Positions 5,817 through 11,882 of a stretch of DNA of 12,386 nt are shown here, one piece after another. The DNA comes from Chloroflexota bacterium (GTDB lineage Bacteria > Chloroflexota > UBA6077 > JACQUR01), in NCBI GenBank assembly GCA_016210245.1, contig JACQUR010000351.1:1-12386 (forward strand), given 5' to 3'. The position numbers and the translations under genes were made by a program. Each line of letters opens with the position of its first letter. The stretch's first letter is position 1. Under the pieces are notes generated by a model. That model had not been told where the DNA came from and searched no databases. It saw nothing but the letters and a program-made list of their open reading frames with translations.

Positions 5817-6371
5817 TTACAGGGTCAAAGATCGGAACACCTGTTGCTCGCGGAAGTCCTGGCGCAGCAGCGCCAGTTCCTCGGCATCCACCCGCTCCCG
5901 GCGGAGCACCTCGTAAGCATACAGCTCGCGCATTTTCGCGCGCGCCTGGTGCTCGGCCCCTTCTTCTCCGCGCTCCTGGAACTCGCGCAGCAAGCCGCGC
6001 CACAGGTCGCTCGCCGCGAGCAGCGCGACCGGTGCGAAGTGGGGGCCAAGGCTCAGCCGCTCTACGGTTGGCAGGGTGGGGCGCAGGACTTGCAGGCGGA
6101 AGGCGAGCGCCTCGAGCAACTGGCCAAAGTAGCTCTGCATCAGCCGCTGGTCCGCGGGCAGCATCTGCCGCCGCTCGATGAGGTGGACCAGCTGGTGGGT
6201 CAGCGGCGCCTGGATCGACTTGCCCTCGAGCAACAGCTCCTGCTGGGGGAGGGCCTCGATCCACGGCTCGACCGGGCCCCGCCGGCGCTTGTCCACCAGG
6301 AGCGCCTTGCCGAGGTTCAGCAGGTAGATGATCACCACCTCCGCCTGTCGGGGATCATTGGTCAGCTCCAT
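5817..6371 (-). CDS. Uncharacterised 184-aa protein, first gene of the selenoprotein operon
   Basis: I do not recognise this family. ATG 6371 is preceded by GGAGGG at ideal spacing, and a longer open frame upstream would cross the promoter. The protein has no signal peptide or clear membrane span. It looks largely alpha-helical and charged: EVVIIYLLNLGKALLVDKRRR (residues about 11-31), a Leu-rich middle (LMQSYFGQLLEALAFRLQVL), and a C-terminal helix rich in Glu, Arg and Gln (REFQERGEEGAEHQARAKMR onward). It has no cysteine. Its TAA is followed directly by the GGAGG of the DsbA-like gene (13-bp gap), so the two are coupled. By position it is the leader gene of an operon with a DsbA/FrnE-like protein and a PIG-L deacetylase; a joint function is inferred only. 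Confidence 0.75.
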   Translation of the reverse strand: MELTNDPRQAEVVIIYLLNLGKALLVDKRRRGPVEPWIEALPQQELLLEGKSIQAPLTHQLVHLIERRQMLPADQRLMQSYFGQLLEALAFRLQVLRPTLPTVERLSLGPHFAPVALLAASDLWRGLLREFQERGEEGAEHQARAKMRELYAYEVLRRERVDAEELALLRQDFREQQVFRSLTL

Positions 6372-6426
6372 GCTGCCCTCCAGACGGCACCCGTGTTGCC
6401 GAAAACGATAGAATGTTGGCACGCGT

Positions 6427-6455
6427 ACTATAGCCCCAGGCATTGGGACTGTCAA
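6427..6455 (-). promoter_or_regulatory. Near-consensus sigma70 promoter with internal palindrome
   Basis: Minus strand: TTGACA (6450-6455, perfect -35), a 17-bp spacer, and TATAGT (6427-6432, 5 of 6 for the -10). It drives the three-gene operon starting at 6371. Wholly within the spacer is the inverted repeat CCCA-GGCAT-TGGG (6435-6447), well placed for a repressor. The divergent XRE-cupin gene begins 23 bp beyond the -35 and is the obvious candidate regulator. A promoter this good is rare in such GC-rich DNA and would usually need repression. Confidence 0.75.
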
Positions 6456-6477
6456 CAGATTATTGGCAGCGGCAAAC

Positions 6478-7035
6478 ATGGACGACCTCGGGGTGCGGAT
6501 CCGGGCGCTGCGCCTGCGCAAGGGCATGACCATCCCGGGCCTCTCCCAGCTCAGCGGGCTGTCGCCCGGTTTCCTGAGCCAGATCGAGACCGGCAAGGCC
6601 TCGCTCTCGCTGGACAGCCTGGCCAGGATCGCCGACGCGCTCGGGCTCTGCCCGGGCGACCTGTTCGCCGCGCCGCCCCCTGCACCGCGCGTCGTGCGGG
6701 CGCACCGCCGGCCCCGCCTGCGCTGGGGCGACGGCCCGGAGGCCGAGTACCTGGCCCCGCTCCTGGAGGCCAGGGCTGCCCAGGCGGCGCTGCTGCGCCT
6801 GGCGCCTGGCGGCAGGGCGGGCGGCTGCGATCATGCCCACGCTGGCGAAGAGCTGGTCTGGGTGCTGGCCGGCCACGTCCGGGTGCTCCAGGGCGAGCAC
6901 ACCGAGGAGCTCGTCGAGGGGGACAGTGCCCTGCTGGACGGGCGTCTGCCGCACACCTACGAAGCCATGGGCGCCGATGAGGCGCGCCTGCTGGTCATCA
7001 GCGCCCCGCCGGCCGAGGTCCCACTCAAGCCCTGA
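6478..7035 (+). CDS. XRE-family transcriptional regulator with C-terminal cupin sensor domain
   Basis: Predicted 185-aa DNA-binding regulator. Residues 4-62 form an XRE/Cro-type helix-turn-helix: LRLRKGMTIPGLSQLSGLSPGFLSQIETGKASLSLDSLARIADAL. Residues about 95-178 form a cupin_2 barrel with the metal-binding pattern H119-x-H121-x3-E125 and His159 (GDSALLDGRLPHTY). Such HTH-cupin proteins usually sense small metabolites or metals and control adjacent genes. ATG 6478 is the conventional start, but no Shine-Dalgarno precedes it. The in-frame TTG at 6463 also lacks one, so the message may be leaderless or nearly so. It is divergent from the selenoprotein operon and shares a 106-bp intergenic region with it. 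It could alternatively regulate the convergent aldolase/decarboxylase genes. Confidence 0.9.
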   Translation: MDDLGVRIRALRLRKGMTIPGLSQLSGLSPGFLSQIETGKASLSLDSLARIADALGLCPGDLFAAPPPAPRVVRAHRRPRLRWGDGPEAEYLAPLLEARAAQAALLRLAPGGRAGGCDHAHAGEELVWVLAGHVRVLQGEHTEELVEGDSALLDGRLPHTYEAMGADEARLLVISAPPAEVPLKP

Positions 7036-7112
7036 CGGGTCCGGCCTGGCTCGGCTCGTAGCTGGCGCTCCCCATCGGTGTCGGGTTGAAGCCGTTGCAG
7101 GGGAGAGTCGAC

Positions 7113-8069
7113 CTACTCGCCTCCAGCATCCGGCACAAACAGCTCCTCCACGGCGAAGCGGCGCCGGGTCAGACTCTGCTCGTGGGAGTAGGTGGCCAGC
7201 GCTTCCAGAGTGGGGCGATTGGCCTCCAGGCCGTAGGGGTAGGGGTCATAGCCGAAGACCTCCAGCTCCTGCTCGCGGTAGGCCCCGGCCCAGGCCAGGG
7301 TGACGGTGCGGGGGTAGCGGAGCTGCTCCAGGGCGATCTGCTTGGCCTGCTCGAAGGCGCGGCGCAGGCTGTCCGCCAGCCACGGGTGCTGGCGCAGGAT
7401 CGGCTCCTTGACCACCAGGGCATGCATGACTGGATAGATGCGGGTGCGCAGGTAGAACTCGCGCTCCACCTCGGCGTAGTTGGGAAAGAGGCGGCGAACC
7501 TGGGGCGTCCGCAGCAGCTCCTGGGGCACCTCCTCGATCAGGATGAGCGCGTCCAGGTCGCCTCGCAGCAGCATCGGCTCCAGGCTGCCGGGCGCCACCT
7601 GGTGGATAGCCACGCCTGGCGGCGGCGCGAAGCCCACCAGCTCTGGCATCTCGGTGTACCAGGCCATCTGCTGCGGCCCCACCCCGTACTCGTGCAGCAG
7701 GTGGCCCCGCACCCACAGGGCGGTGGTCACCTGGTACATGGCAATGCCCATCCGCTTGCCCACCAGGTCGGCCGGCTGCTCGATGCCCGCCCCTCGGTTG
7801 ACCAGCACGTACCCATGGCGGAACATGCGATAGGGGAAGACAGGGATGGCATGGAACGCCTGGCCGCGCTGGCGCGCCATGAGATATGAGGACATGGACA
7901 GCTCGCATACATCGAACGCCTCCTGGCGGATCATCCGATCGTGGCGCTCGAAGGCGTTGTTCATCGGCACGAGCTGCAGCTCCAGCCCGTCCGCCTGCAC
8001 GCGGCCGTCCAGCAACGCCAGGGTGCGGTCGTACTCGCCGCAGGCCAGGGTGAGGCGTAGTGTGGCCAT
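7113..8069 (-). CDS. 4,5-dihydroxyphthalate decarboxylase-like protein (periplasmic-binding-protein fold)
   Basis: Predicted 318-aa cytoplasmic protein of the family annotated as 4,5-dihydroxyphthalate decarboxylase (Pht5-like). It is related in fold to NMT1/THI5-like and type II periplasmic binding proteins, but no signal peptide is seen here. Family hallmarks are LTLACGEYDRTLALLDGRVQ at the N-terminus, FDVCELSMSSYLMARQRG, AIPVFPYRMFRHGYVLVN, and the C-terminal DPYPYGLEANRPTLEAL. ATG 8069 shares one base with the TGA of the upstream aldolase-like gene (TGATG), so the two are translated together. The stop is TAG. Many homologues in GC-rich bacteria are annotated this way with no proven substrate, so aromatic-acid decarboxylation is plausible but unproven. 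A long open frame upstream to 9026 is out of frame with the aldolase gene and is not coding. Confidence 0.88.
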   Translation of the reverse strand: MATLRLTLACGEYDRTLALLDGRVQADGLELQLVPMNNAFERHDRMIRQEAFDVCELSMSSYLMARQRGQAFHAIPVFPYRMFRHGYVLVNRGAGIEQPADLVGKRMGIAMYQVTTALWVRGHLLHEYGVGPQQMAWYTEMPELVGFAPPPGVAIHQVAPGSLEPMLLRGDLDALILIEEVPQELLRTPQVRRLFPNYAEVEREFYLRTRIYPVMHALVVKEPILRQHPWLADSLRRAFEQAKQIALEQLRYPRTVTLAWAGAYREQELEVFGYDPYPYGLEANRPTLEALATYSHEQSLTRRRFAVEELFVPDAGGE

Positions 8070-8758
8070 CAGAGTCTCCCTTCGGCCGCGGCCGCGTAGA
8101 ACTCCCAGGCTCGCACCGGCTCGTTGGGCGTGTCCATCCCCCGCCGGCGCACCGCGGCCTCGGGGGTGTAGGCGCGCGGCGCCAGCCCGGCGGCGCGGGC
8201 GGTGAGCTGCGCCCGGGCCATCTCCTCCAGGAAGAGGGTCTTGACGCACGCCTCCGGCACCGAGGTGCCCGTGGCCAGCATGCCGTTGGACTGCAGGATC
8301 ACCGCCTCGCCCTGGCCCAGCGCCTCGGCCACGCCCTCGCCCAGTTCGGCGTCGACGATCAGGAAGGGCTGCCGGAAGACCGGCACCACGGTGCCCAGGT
8401 TGGTGCCGAAGCCGTGGGCCACCTGGAGCGGCTCGGCGGCGCAGGCGTAGGCGGCGATGAAGCGGGGATGGGCGCGGCACAGCGCGGCCACATCCGGGCG
8501 GCGGCGGTAGACGGCCAGGTGCATGGGCGTCTCCAGCGGCGGGCGGCCCTCCCCACCCACCTGGCGGCCTTCCAGGTCCACCTCCACCAGCTCGGCCGGC
8601 GCCACCAGCCCCAGCGCCCTGCGTGGGGTGATGAGCAGGTGGTCCGAGCCGGGGATGCGGGCGCTGACGTGGCCGAAGCCTTCGACCAGCTTGTAGTAGG
8701 TGAGCACGCGACAGGCAGTGATGATCTCGGCGCGCAGATTGTCGGGCGCAGTAGACAT
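8069..8758 (-). CDS. Class II aldolase/adducin family protein, two zinc-ligand positions altered
   Basis: Predicted 229-aa protein of the class II aldolase/adducin fold. The family includes fuculose-phosphate aldolase, ribulose-phosphate epimerase and catechol-carboxylate decarboxylases. Family features are GFGHVSARIPGSDHLLITPR (residues 27-46), ETPMHLAVYRRRPDV (76-90), the RAHP segment (95-98) and GEAVILQSNGMLATG (150-164). Aligned by motif with fuculose aldolase, Glu76 and His97 are kept, but the first metal His is Arg95 and the last (usually HG) is Asn158. Metal binding or reaction may therefore differ. The start at ATG 8758 has GAGAAGGG upstream; a GTG at 8773 is less likely. It pairs with the dihydroxyphthalate-decarboxylase-like gene through TGATG, suggesting an aromatic-acid or decarboxylase pathway. 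Confidence 0.87.
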   Translation of the reverse strand: MSTAPDNLRAEIITACRVLTYYKLVEGFGHVSARIPGSDHLLITPRRALGLVAPAELVEVDLEGRQVGGEGRPPLETPMHLAVYRRRPDVAALCRAHPRFIAAYACAAEPLQVAHGFGTNLGTVVPVFRQPFLIVDAELGEGVAEALGQGEAVILQSNGMLATGTSVPEACVKTLFLEEMARAQLTARAAGLAPRAYTPEAAVRRRGMDTPNEPVRAWEFYAAAAEGRL

Positions 8759-9044
8759 AGCCCTTCTCAGCACGGCAAGCTCGCGGCGTCGCGGCCGCGG
8801 CGGGTTCGGGGATTCGATGGTAGCAAGGCTGTTGCAAGGCTACAAGGGCAACCTTGATCCGTGGGGTGGAGCCTGGCCGCTGTACCCGTTGGGTGAAGGG
8901 GTCACGCTCGACCCCACGGATTGTGGGGGCAACCACCCCGGTGGTCAGGAACGGCAGCTCGCTACATATCTGGCCGGTGGGTGAGGGCGGCGACGATCGG
9001 GGGCTCCAGGCTCTTCTCGCTGACATCCGTTGGCATCGGTAGCC
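8759..9044. other. 286-bp non-coding region upstream of the aldolase operon
   Basis: I see no gene here on either strand. It holds the structured element at 8857-8921, a compact hairpin ACCAC-CCCG-GTGGT (8932-8945), direct repeats of CAAGGCT (8824-8830, 8835-8841), and a weak candidate minus-strand promoter for the aldolase gene: TTGTAG (8840-8845), 17 bp, TACCAT (8817-8822). The downstream end of the interrupted DUF5615 toxin frame reaches 9045. Confidence 0.5.
8857..8921 (-). promoter_or_regulatory. Long inverted repeat / structured RNA candidate
   Basis: ATCCGTGGGGT (minus strand, 8921-8911) pairs perfectly over 11 bp with ACCCCACGGAT (8867-8857). After one C-C mismatch the stem continues with GAGC/GCTC (8909-8906 with 8872-8869). 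Inside are two small hairpins, GTGA-CCCCT-TCAC (8905-8893) and an alternative ACCC-AAC-GGGT. A competing hairpin, GGGGTC-ACGCTC-GACCCC (8898-8915), uses part of the outer stem. Position fits a terminator of the upstream TA operon or a leader/operator of the aldolase operon. I do not recognise a known riboswitch class. Confidence 0.45.
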
Positions 9045-9113
9045 TCAGACGATCTCCACCAGCGGTTCGCCGCGTTCCAGCGCCTCCAGCACGGCAGGCA
9101 ACCGAAACTCAAA

Positions 9114-9374
9114 CTACGTCAGCAGCTCGCGCCGATGGGTGTTGCCGCAGCGGATCCACACGACCGGAGGGCCTTCGGCAGCCAGAGCGCGACGGATGGC
9201 GAAGTCCTCGTCCTTTGTGATGATCACGGCACCAGTCGCCAGGGCACAGTCCCAGATGACCCGGTCGTCCGCCGCTGCCATGCCCCGGTCAAATACATGC
9301 TCGGCGGCGTGGCCGCGCTCGCCCAACCAGCGCGCGAGCGCTGGCGGGAGTTGGGCATCCACCAGGAAGCGCAT
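9114..9374 (-). CDS. DUF5615 PIN-like toxin, C-terminus cut by in-frame TAG
   Basis: Predicted 86-aa product of the DUF5615 PIN-like family, putative ribonuclease toxins usually paired with DUF433 antitoxins. Visible acidic residues are in FLVDAQLPPALARWL (Asp6), DDRVIWDCA, and the family signature AVIITKDEDF. The frame ends at TAG (9114-9116), but translation beyond it gives FEFRLPAVLEALERGEPLVEIV and then TGA at 9045-9047. That tail is what full-length members carry (LPAVLEALERGE.LVEI). The gene is therefore best read as a 109-codon frame with a nonsense codon at 87, probably CAG to TAG. The truncated toxin keeps the acidic core but has lost its last helix and may be inactive. ATG 9374 overlaps the antitoxin TGA by one base. 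Confidence 0.8.
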   Translation of the reverse strand: MRFLVDAQLPPALARWLGERGHAAEHVFDRGMAAADDRVIWDCALATGAVIITKDEDFAIRRALAAEGPPVVWIRCGNTHRRELLT

Positions 9375-9598
9375 CAGACGACCCGGAGCACCGGGTGGTC
9401 ACTCTGCTTCGCGGCGTACTCGAGCGCCGCGGTGATGTCTCCTGGTTCCAGGTACGGGTAGTCCGCCAGGATCTCCTCGCGGCTCGCGCCAGACGCCAAG
9501 AGGTCCAGGATATCCTTCACGCGCATGCGCAGGCCGCGGATGCATGGTCGCCCGGCACATTGCTCGGGTCTGATTGTGATGCGGTGCAACTCACTCAT
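9374..9598 (-). CDS. DUF433 family antitoxin
   Basis: Predicted 74-aa DUF433 protein, a small helix-turn-helix-like antitoxin that pairs with DUF5615 PIN-like toxins. Nearly the whole protein matches the family: RITIRPEQCAGRPCIRGLRM (the 'G.P.I.G.R' block), VKDILDLLASGASREEILADY, and PYLEPGDITAALEYAA. ATG 9598 is preferred over a start ten codons upstream because GGGGAG lies just before it and the conserved domain begins directly after. It shares one base with the toxin (TGATG), the common antitoxin-first order. Since its toxin carries a nonsense codon, it may now be an orphan or an anti-addiction relic. Confidence 0.9.
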   Translation of the reverse strand: MSELHRITIRPEQCAGRPCIRGLRMRVKDILDLLASGASREEILADYPYLEPGDITAALEYAAKQSDHPVLRVV

Positions 9599-9758
9599 GT
9601 GCAGCTCCCCAAACAGGCTGTCCCCCACGCTGGAAGGCGTCAGTCTTCAACACCGGTCGCGTAACTCCTAGCAGCCATGCTCATCTCCCATGTTGAAGCG
9701 CCTCCGAATCGTGCCACCTCTCTCGTACCATACTCAAGCTTCGGGCGACCCGCCAACC

Positions 9759-10145
9759 CAGGGCTTGTGCGTTCTGGAAGGGGGTAGACACAGGGCTCTG
9801 CTTTGGTAGGATGGCTGTATTCGACGCAACCATCTTGCCGCAGGAGAGCCCGATGCAGTCGGGCACGTCCGCACGGACCGCCGCAACCACGCCGACGCCC
9901 AGCGCGGGCGCCCCCACTCCCCTCGTCGTCGCACCGCAAGACTTGCTCGCCGCCTTCGCCACCGTCCCCGACCCGCGGCGACGCCAAGGGACCCGTTTCG
10001 CGCTGCCGGCGGTCCTCGCTCTGACCGTGGCCGCCATGCTCTCCAGCCATCTCTCGGTCCTGGCCGTCGCCGAGTGGGGAGCTCACCAGTGCTAGAACCT
10101 CTTGCAGACCCTGGGCTTTGCCGATGGCGTCACCCCACGCATTAG
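9759..10145 (+). pseudogene. Remnant of an ISAs1-family transposase (N-terminal part only)
   Basis: The frame from ATG 9853 (AGGAG upstream) reads APQDLLAAFATVPDPRRRQG, then FALPAVLALTVAAMLSSHLSVLAVAEWGAHQ. This is the N-terminal 'DDE_Tnp_1-associated' domain of ISAs1/H-repeat transposases, with its VPDPR signature and AEWG motif. It hits TAG at 10093-10095, continues in frame with NLLQTLGFADGVTPR as the family does, and then loses similarity. The DDE catalytic domain is absent. CAGGGCTTGTGCGTTCTGG (9759-9777) may be the left terminal inverted repeat, but I find no matching right end. This is a decayed, 3'-deleted insertion sequence; the following RHH gene begins about 95 bp further on. Confidence 0.75.
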
Positions 10146-10239
10146 CCTTGCTCAACCCCATGGACCGGCCTCTCCACAAGTCCGGCCTGGTGCAAGAATA
10201 CTGACGCCATGGTGTCGTATGCAAAGCCAGGAGCCCGGC

Positions 10240-10584
10240 ATGGCGAGAGTCACCCTGCGGCTGCCTGAGGAGCTGCACCGCCGTCTGCGCGCGGCCTCCG
10301 AGCGCACAGGGGCGTCGTTGAACCAGTTGATCGTCGCCGCCCTCCGCGAGGCGCTGGCGCGAGATGCCGTGGTGGACCAGGCCGAGGAGGCGCTGCTCGA
10401 GCAAGTGCAGCACATTCGGAGTGCCCTGGGCGACCTGGCGGTCGAGCTGGACGTGAACCACCTGCCGCCGCACCTGCGCCCACGCGAGGACCTGCCCCAC
10501 CCCGACACGCTCAGACGATCCATGCCTGAGCTGGTGCCACCCCTCTCGGCCACGATCGTCGAAGACCGCGAAGATGGCGTCTGA
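10240..10584 (+). CDS. Ribbon-helix-helix (CopG/HicB-type) antitoxin-like protein, no partner found
   Basis: Predicted 114-aa protein. MARVTLRLPEELHRRLRAASERTGASLNQLIVAALREAL (residues 1-39) is a classic CopG/HicB-type ribbon-helix-helix DNA-binding domain: an RVTLRLP strand followed by two helices with the S-x-N-x-x-I turn. A predicted helix rich in Glu and Leu and an acidic Pro-rich tail follow, as in antitoxins. ATG 10240 has AGGAG six bases upstream; the same frame is open back to the transposase remnant, but that part is not homologous. No toxin gene is recognisable on either side: an IS remnant lies upstream, and about 210 bp of unassigned DNA and a MITE lie downstream. It may be an orphan antitoxin or a stand-alone regulator. 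Confidence 0.82.
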   Translation: MARVTLRLPEELHRRLRAASERTGASLNQLIVAALREALARDAVVDQAEEALLEQVQHIRSALGDLAVELDVNHLPPHLRPREDLPHPDTLRRSMPELVPPLSATIVEDREDGV

Positions 10585-10794
10585 GGACCAGGCGGCCACC
10601 GATGCCCGTTGCCCAGCTAGCGCGCGTGAATCGCGCTGAAGACGACATCGACCAAACGGGCGTTATCTCCCAACTCGAGAGCATCGTCGGAGAAGAGATC
10701 ACCAGCGAAGCAGGCGCTCCAACCTGTTTCGTAACGCCCACACAGCAGGCACACCTTCGTACTCGCCCAACCTCATCAACCCCAGCCCCAGACT
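10585..10794. other. Unassigned spacer between the RHH gene and the MITE
   Basis: An open frame from ATG 10602 (+) runs through the left MITE end to 10904 and shows no family resemblance; its ribosome-binding site is weak. I see no RNA gene. This could be the decayed remains of a partner gene for the RHH protein, but nothing in it supports a specific toxin. Confidence 0.4.
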
Positions 10795-10799
10795 ACGGA

Positions 10800-11227
10800 A
10801 CTGGACATTGGCGAGAACAGGGGAAAATCGGGCCGAGATGTGGCGGAGCGAGGCTTTTCTTGGGTGACTTGAACCAAGGGGCGCCGGGAGAGGCGTTCCG
10901 ATGAGCGCGTGTATGGTATGAGGCCTGAAGTGCAGCCGAGACGGGTCGGTCCGTGTCATAGTACCGCTTGCTCGCGGTGCGATCCGGCTGGACGCCGAGG
11001 GGAAGAGCTCCCCTGATGCCATCGCATTGCCCATTCGCGGACATGGTCCGCAGCGGTGAGTTCACCGCCGGTGCCTGGGGCTGGACGCGCCGCCCTGTCT
11101 GCCTGGGTCAGACCTCGTGCTCAATTCTACGCTCACCCCTGGGGATTTGCCACCGCCTGCCACAAGAGGCCACGAGACCACCAGTGAAAGCCCTACTACG
11201 CGGTGAGTGTTCTCGCCAATGTCCAGT
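10800..11227. mobile_element. 428-bp MITE-like non-autonomous element with 20-bp TIRs and 5-bp target duplication
   Basis: ACTGGACATTGGCGAGAACA (10800-10819) is repeated as a perfect reverse complement at 11208-11227. Outside the ends, the 5-bp direct repeat ACGGA occurs immediately on both sides (10795-10799 and 11228-11232). Perfect terminal inverted repeats plus a flanking duplication indicate a single transposition. No transposase domain is visible in any frame inside, so an element elsewhere presumably mobilised it. The interior carries a cluster of hairpins: AGGGGA-AGAGC-TCCCCT near 10998-11014, GCGGAC-ATG-GTCCGC (11037-11051) and GCGGTGA-GT-TCACCGC (11053-11068). It inserted 13 bp beyond the RES toxin stop. 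Family not assigned. Confidence 0.9.
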
Positions 11228-11240
11228 ACGGAATCCAGAC

Positions 11241-11882
11241 TCAGAGGACGAGGCCGAAGAGCTGCGCGGTCGCTACGAGATCCGGATCGTCAGGCGTGAT
11301 AGGTTCGGGGAGCCCAATCGGTTCGAAGGACGCGCCTTCAAACAGCGCCCACAGCGTGAGCGTTGCATCCAGACGGCTGGCGTAGGCCAGCCCGGCGTAT
11401 CCGCGCTCGTAGGCCCAGCGGGCGATGGTCTGGGTGAGCGTCCTCTGGGGACCGAACACTCCGCTTACGTCCAGATCGGAGAATCCCAGGGAGAGCAACG
11501 TGGTCGCCAGTTCGCCGCGCAAGGCCTGCCGTGTCTCCGTCGCCCGCAGGTCCAGCCAGCGCTGCCCTGCCGAGAGGCGGAGCCGGGCAACCGCACGTCG
11601 CTGGTACCAACTGCTCGGGAGAGCAGCCTTCGGAACCGCCTCTTCGTCGCCCACCTGCTGCAATCGAGCAAGCACCGCCAGCGACGGACGTAGCCGCGCC
11701 AGGAGCTCGATGAAGGCGCCTCGGCGCTGGGCGGCGGCGTAGAGCACGCGGAACTGGCGCCGCGGGTCATCGAAGCGTCCGTTCCCCACCACCTCCCACG
11801 GCAGCCACGCCAGCGGGTCGGGGAGGCGGCTGATCCGGAAGAGCACCCCGCGCGGAGTGCGGGCTCTCCGGACCGGGCTCAC
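11241..11882 (-). CDS. RES-domain toxin (NAD+-degrading type) of an Xre-RES module
   Basis: Predicted 213-aa RES-family toxin. Characterised family members (for example MbcT) deplete NAD+ by hydrolysis or phosphorolysis. Visible conserved blocks are the N-terminal GVLFRISRLPDPLAW with the family Arg, GRFDDPRRQFRVLYAAAQRRGAFIELL with the Tyr and catalytic-site Glu, and the C-terminal YERGYAGLAYASRLD with the Ser. Length is typical or slightly long for the family (about 150-215 aa). The start is GTG 11882, overlapping the antitoxin TGA by four bases (GTGA). The gene is intact: the MITE target duplication starts just beyond its TGA. Cellular target and activity are inferred from the family. Confidence 0.88.
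   Translation of the reverse strand: MSPVRRARTPRGVLFRISRLPDPLAWLPWEVVGNGRFDDPRRQFRVLYAAAQRRGAFIELLARLRPSLAVLARLQQVGDEEAVPKAALPSSWYQRRAVARLRLSAGQRWLDLRATETRQALRGELATTLLSLGFSDLDVSGVFGPQRTLTQTIARWAYERGYAGLAYASRLDATLTLWALFEGASFEPIGLPEPITPDDPDLVATAQLFGLVL

Noticed and set aside
7113..9026. A single 637-codon open frame
   Set aside because: Only its 3' half (from 8069) has homology; the rest overlaps the class II aldolase gene in another frame and is Arg/Gly/Pro-rich high-GC shadow.
9045..10145. Two in-frame TAG codons (DUF5615 toxin and transposase), both possibly replacing CAG, suggesting TAG reassignment to Gln
   Set aside because: TAG also ends intact genes of normal length here (mazF-like, DsbA-like, dihydroxyphthalate-decarboxylase-like), and both affected genes are types that often decay.
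9640..10599. 319-codon minus-strand frame
   Set aside because: It is antisense to the transposase remnant and the RHH gene and has no recognisable domain.
10602..10904. 100-codon + strand frame after the RHH gene as its toxin
   Set aside because: It has no toxin-family resemblance, runs across the MITE terminal repeat, and has a weak start signal.
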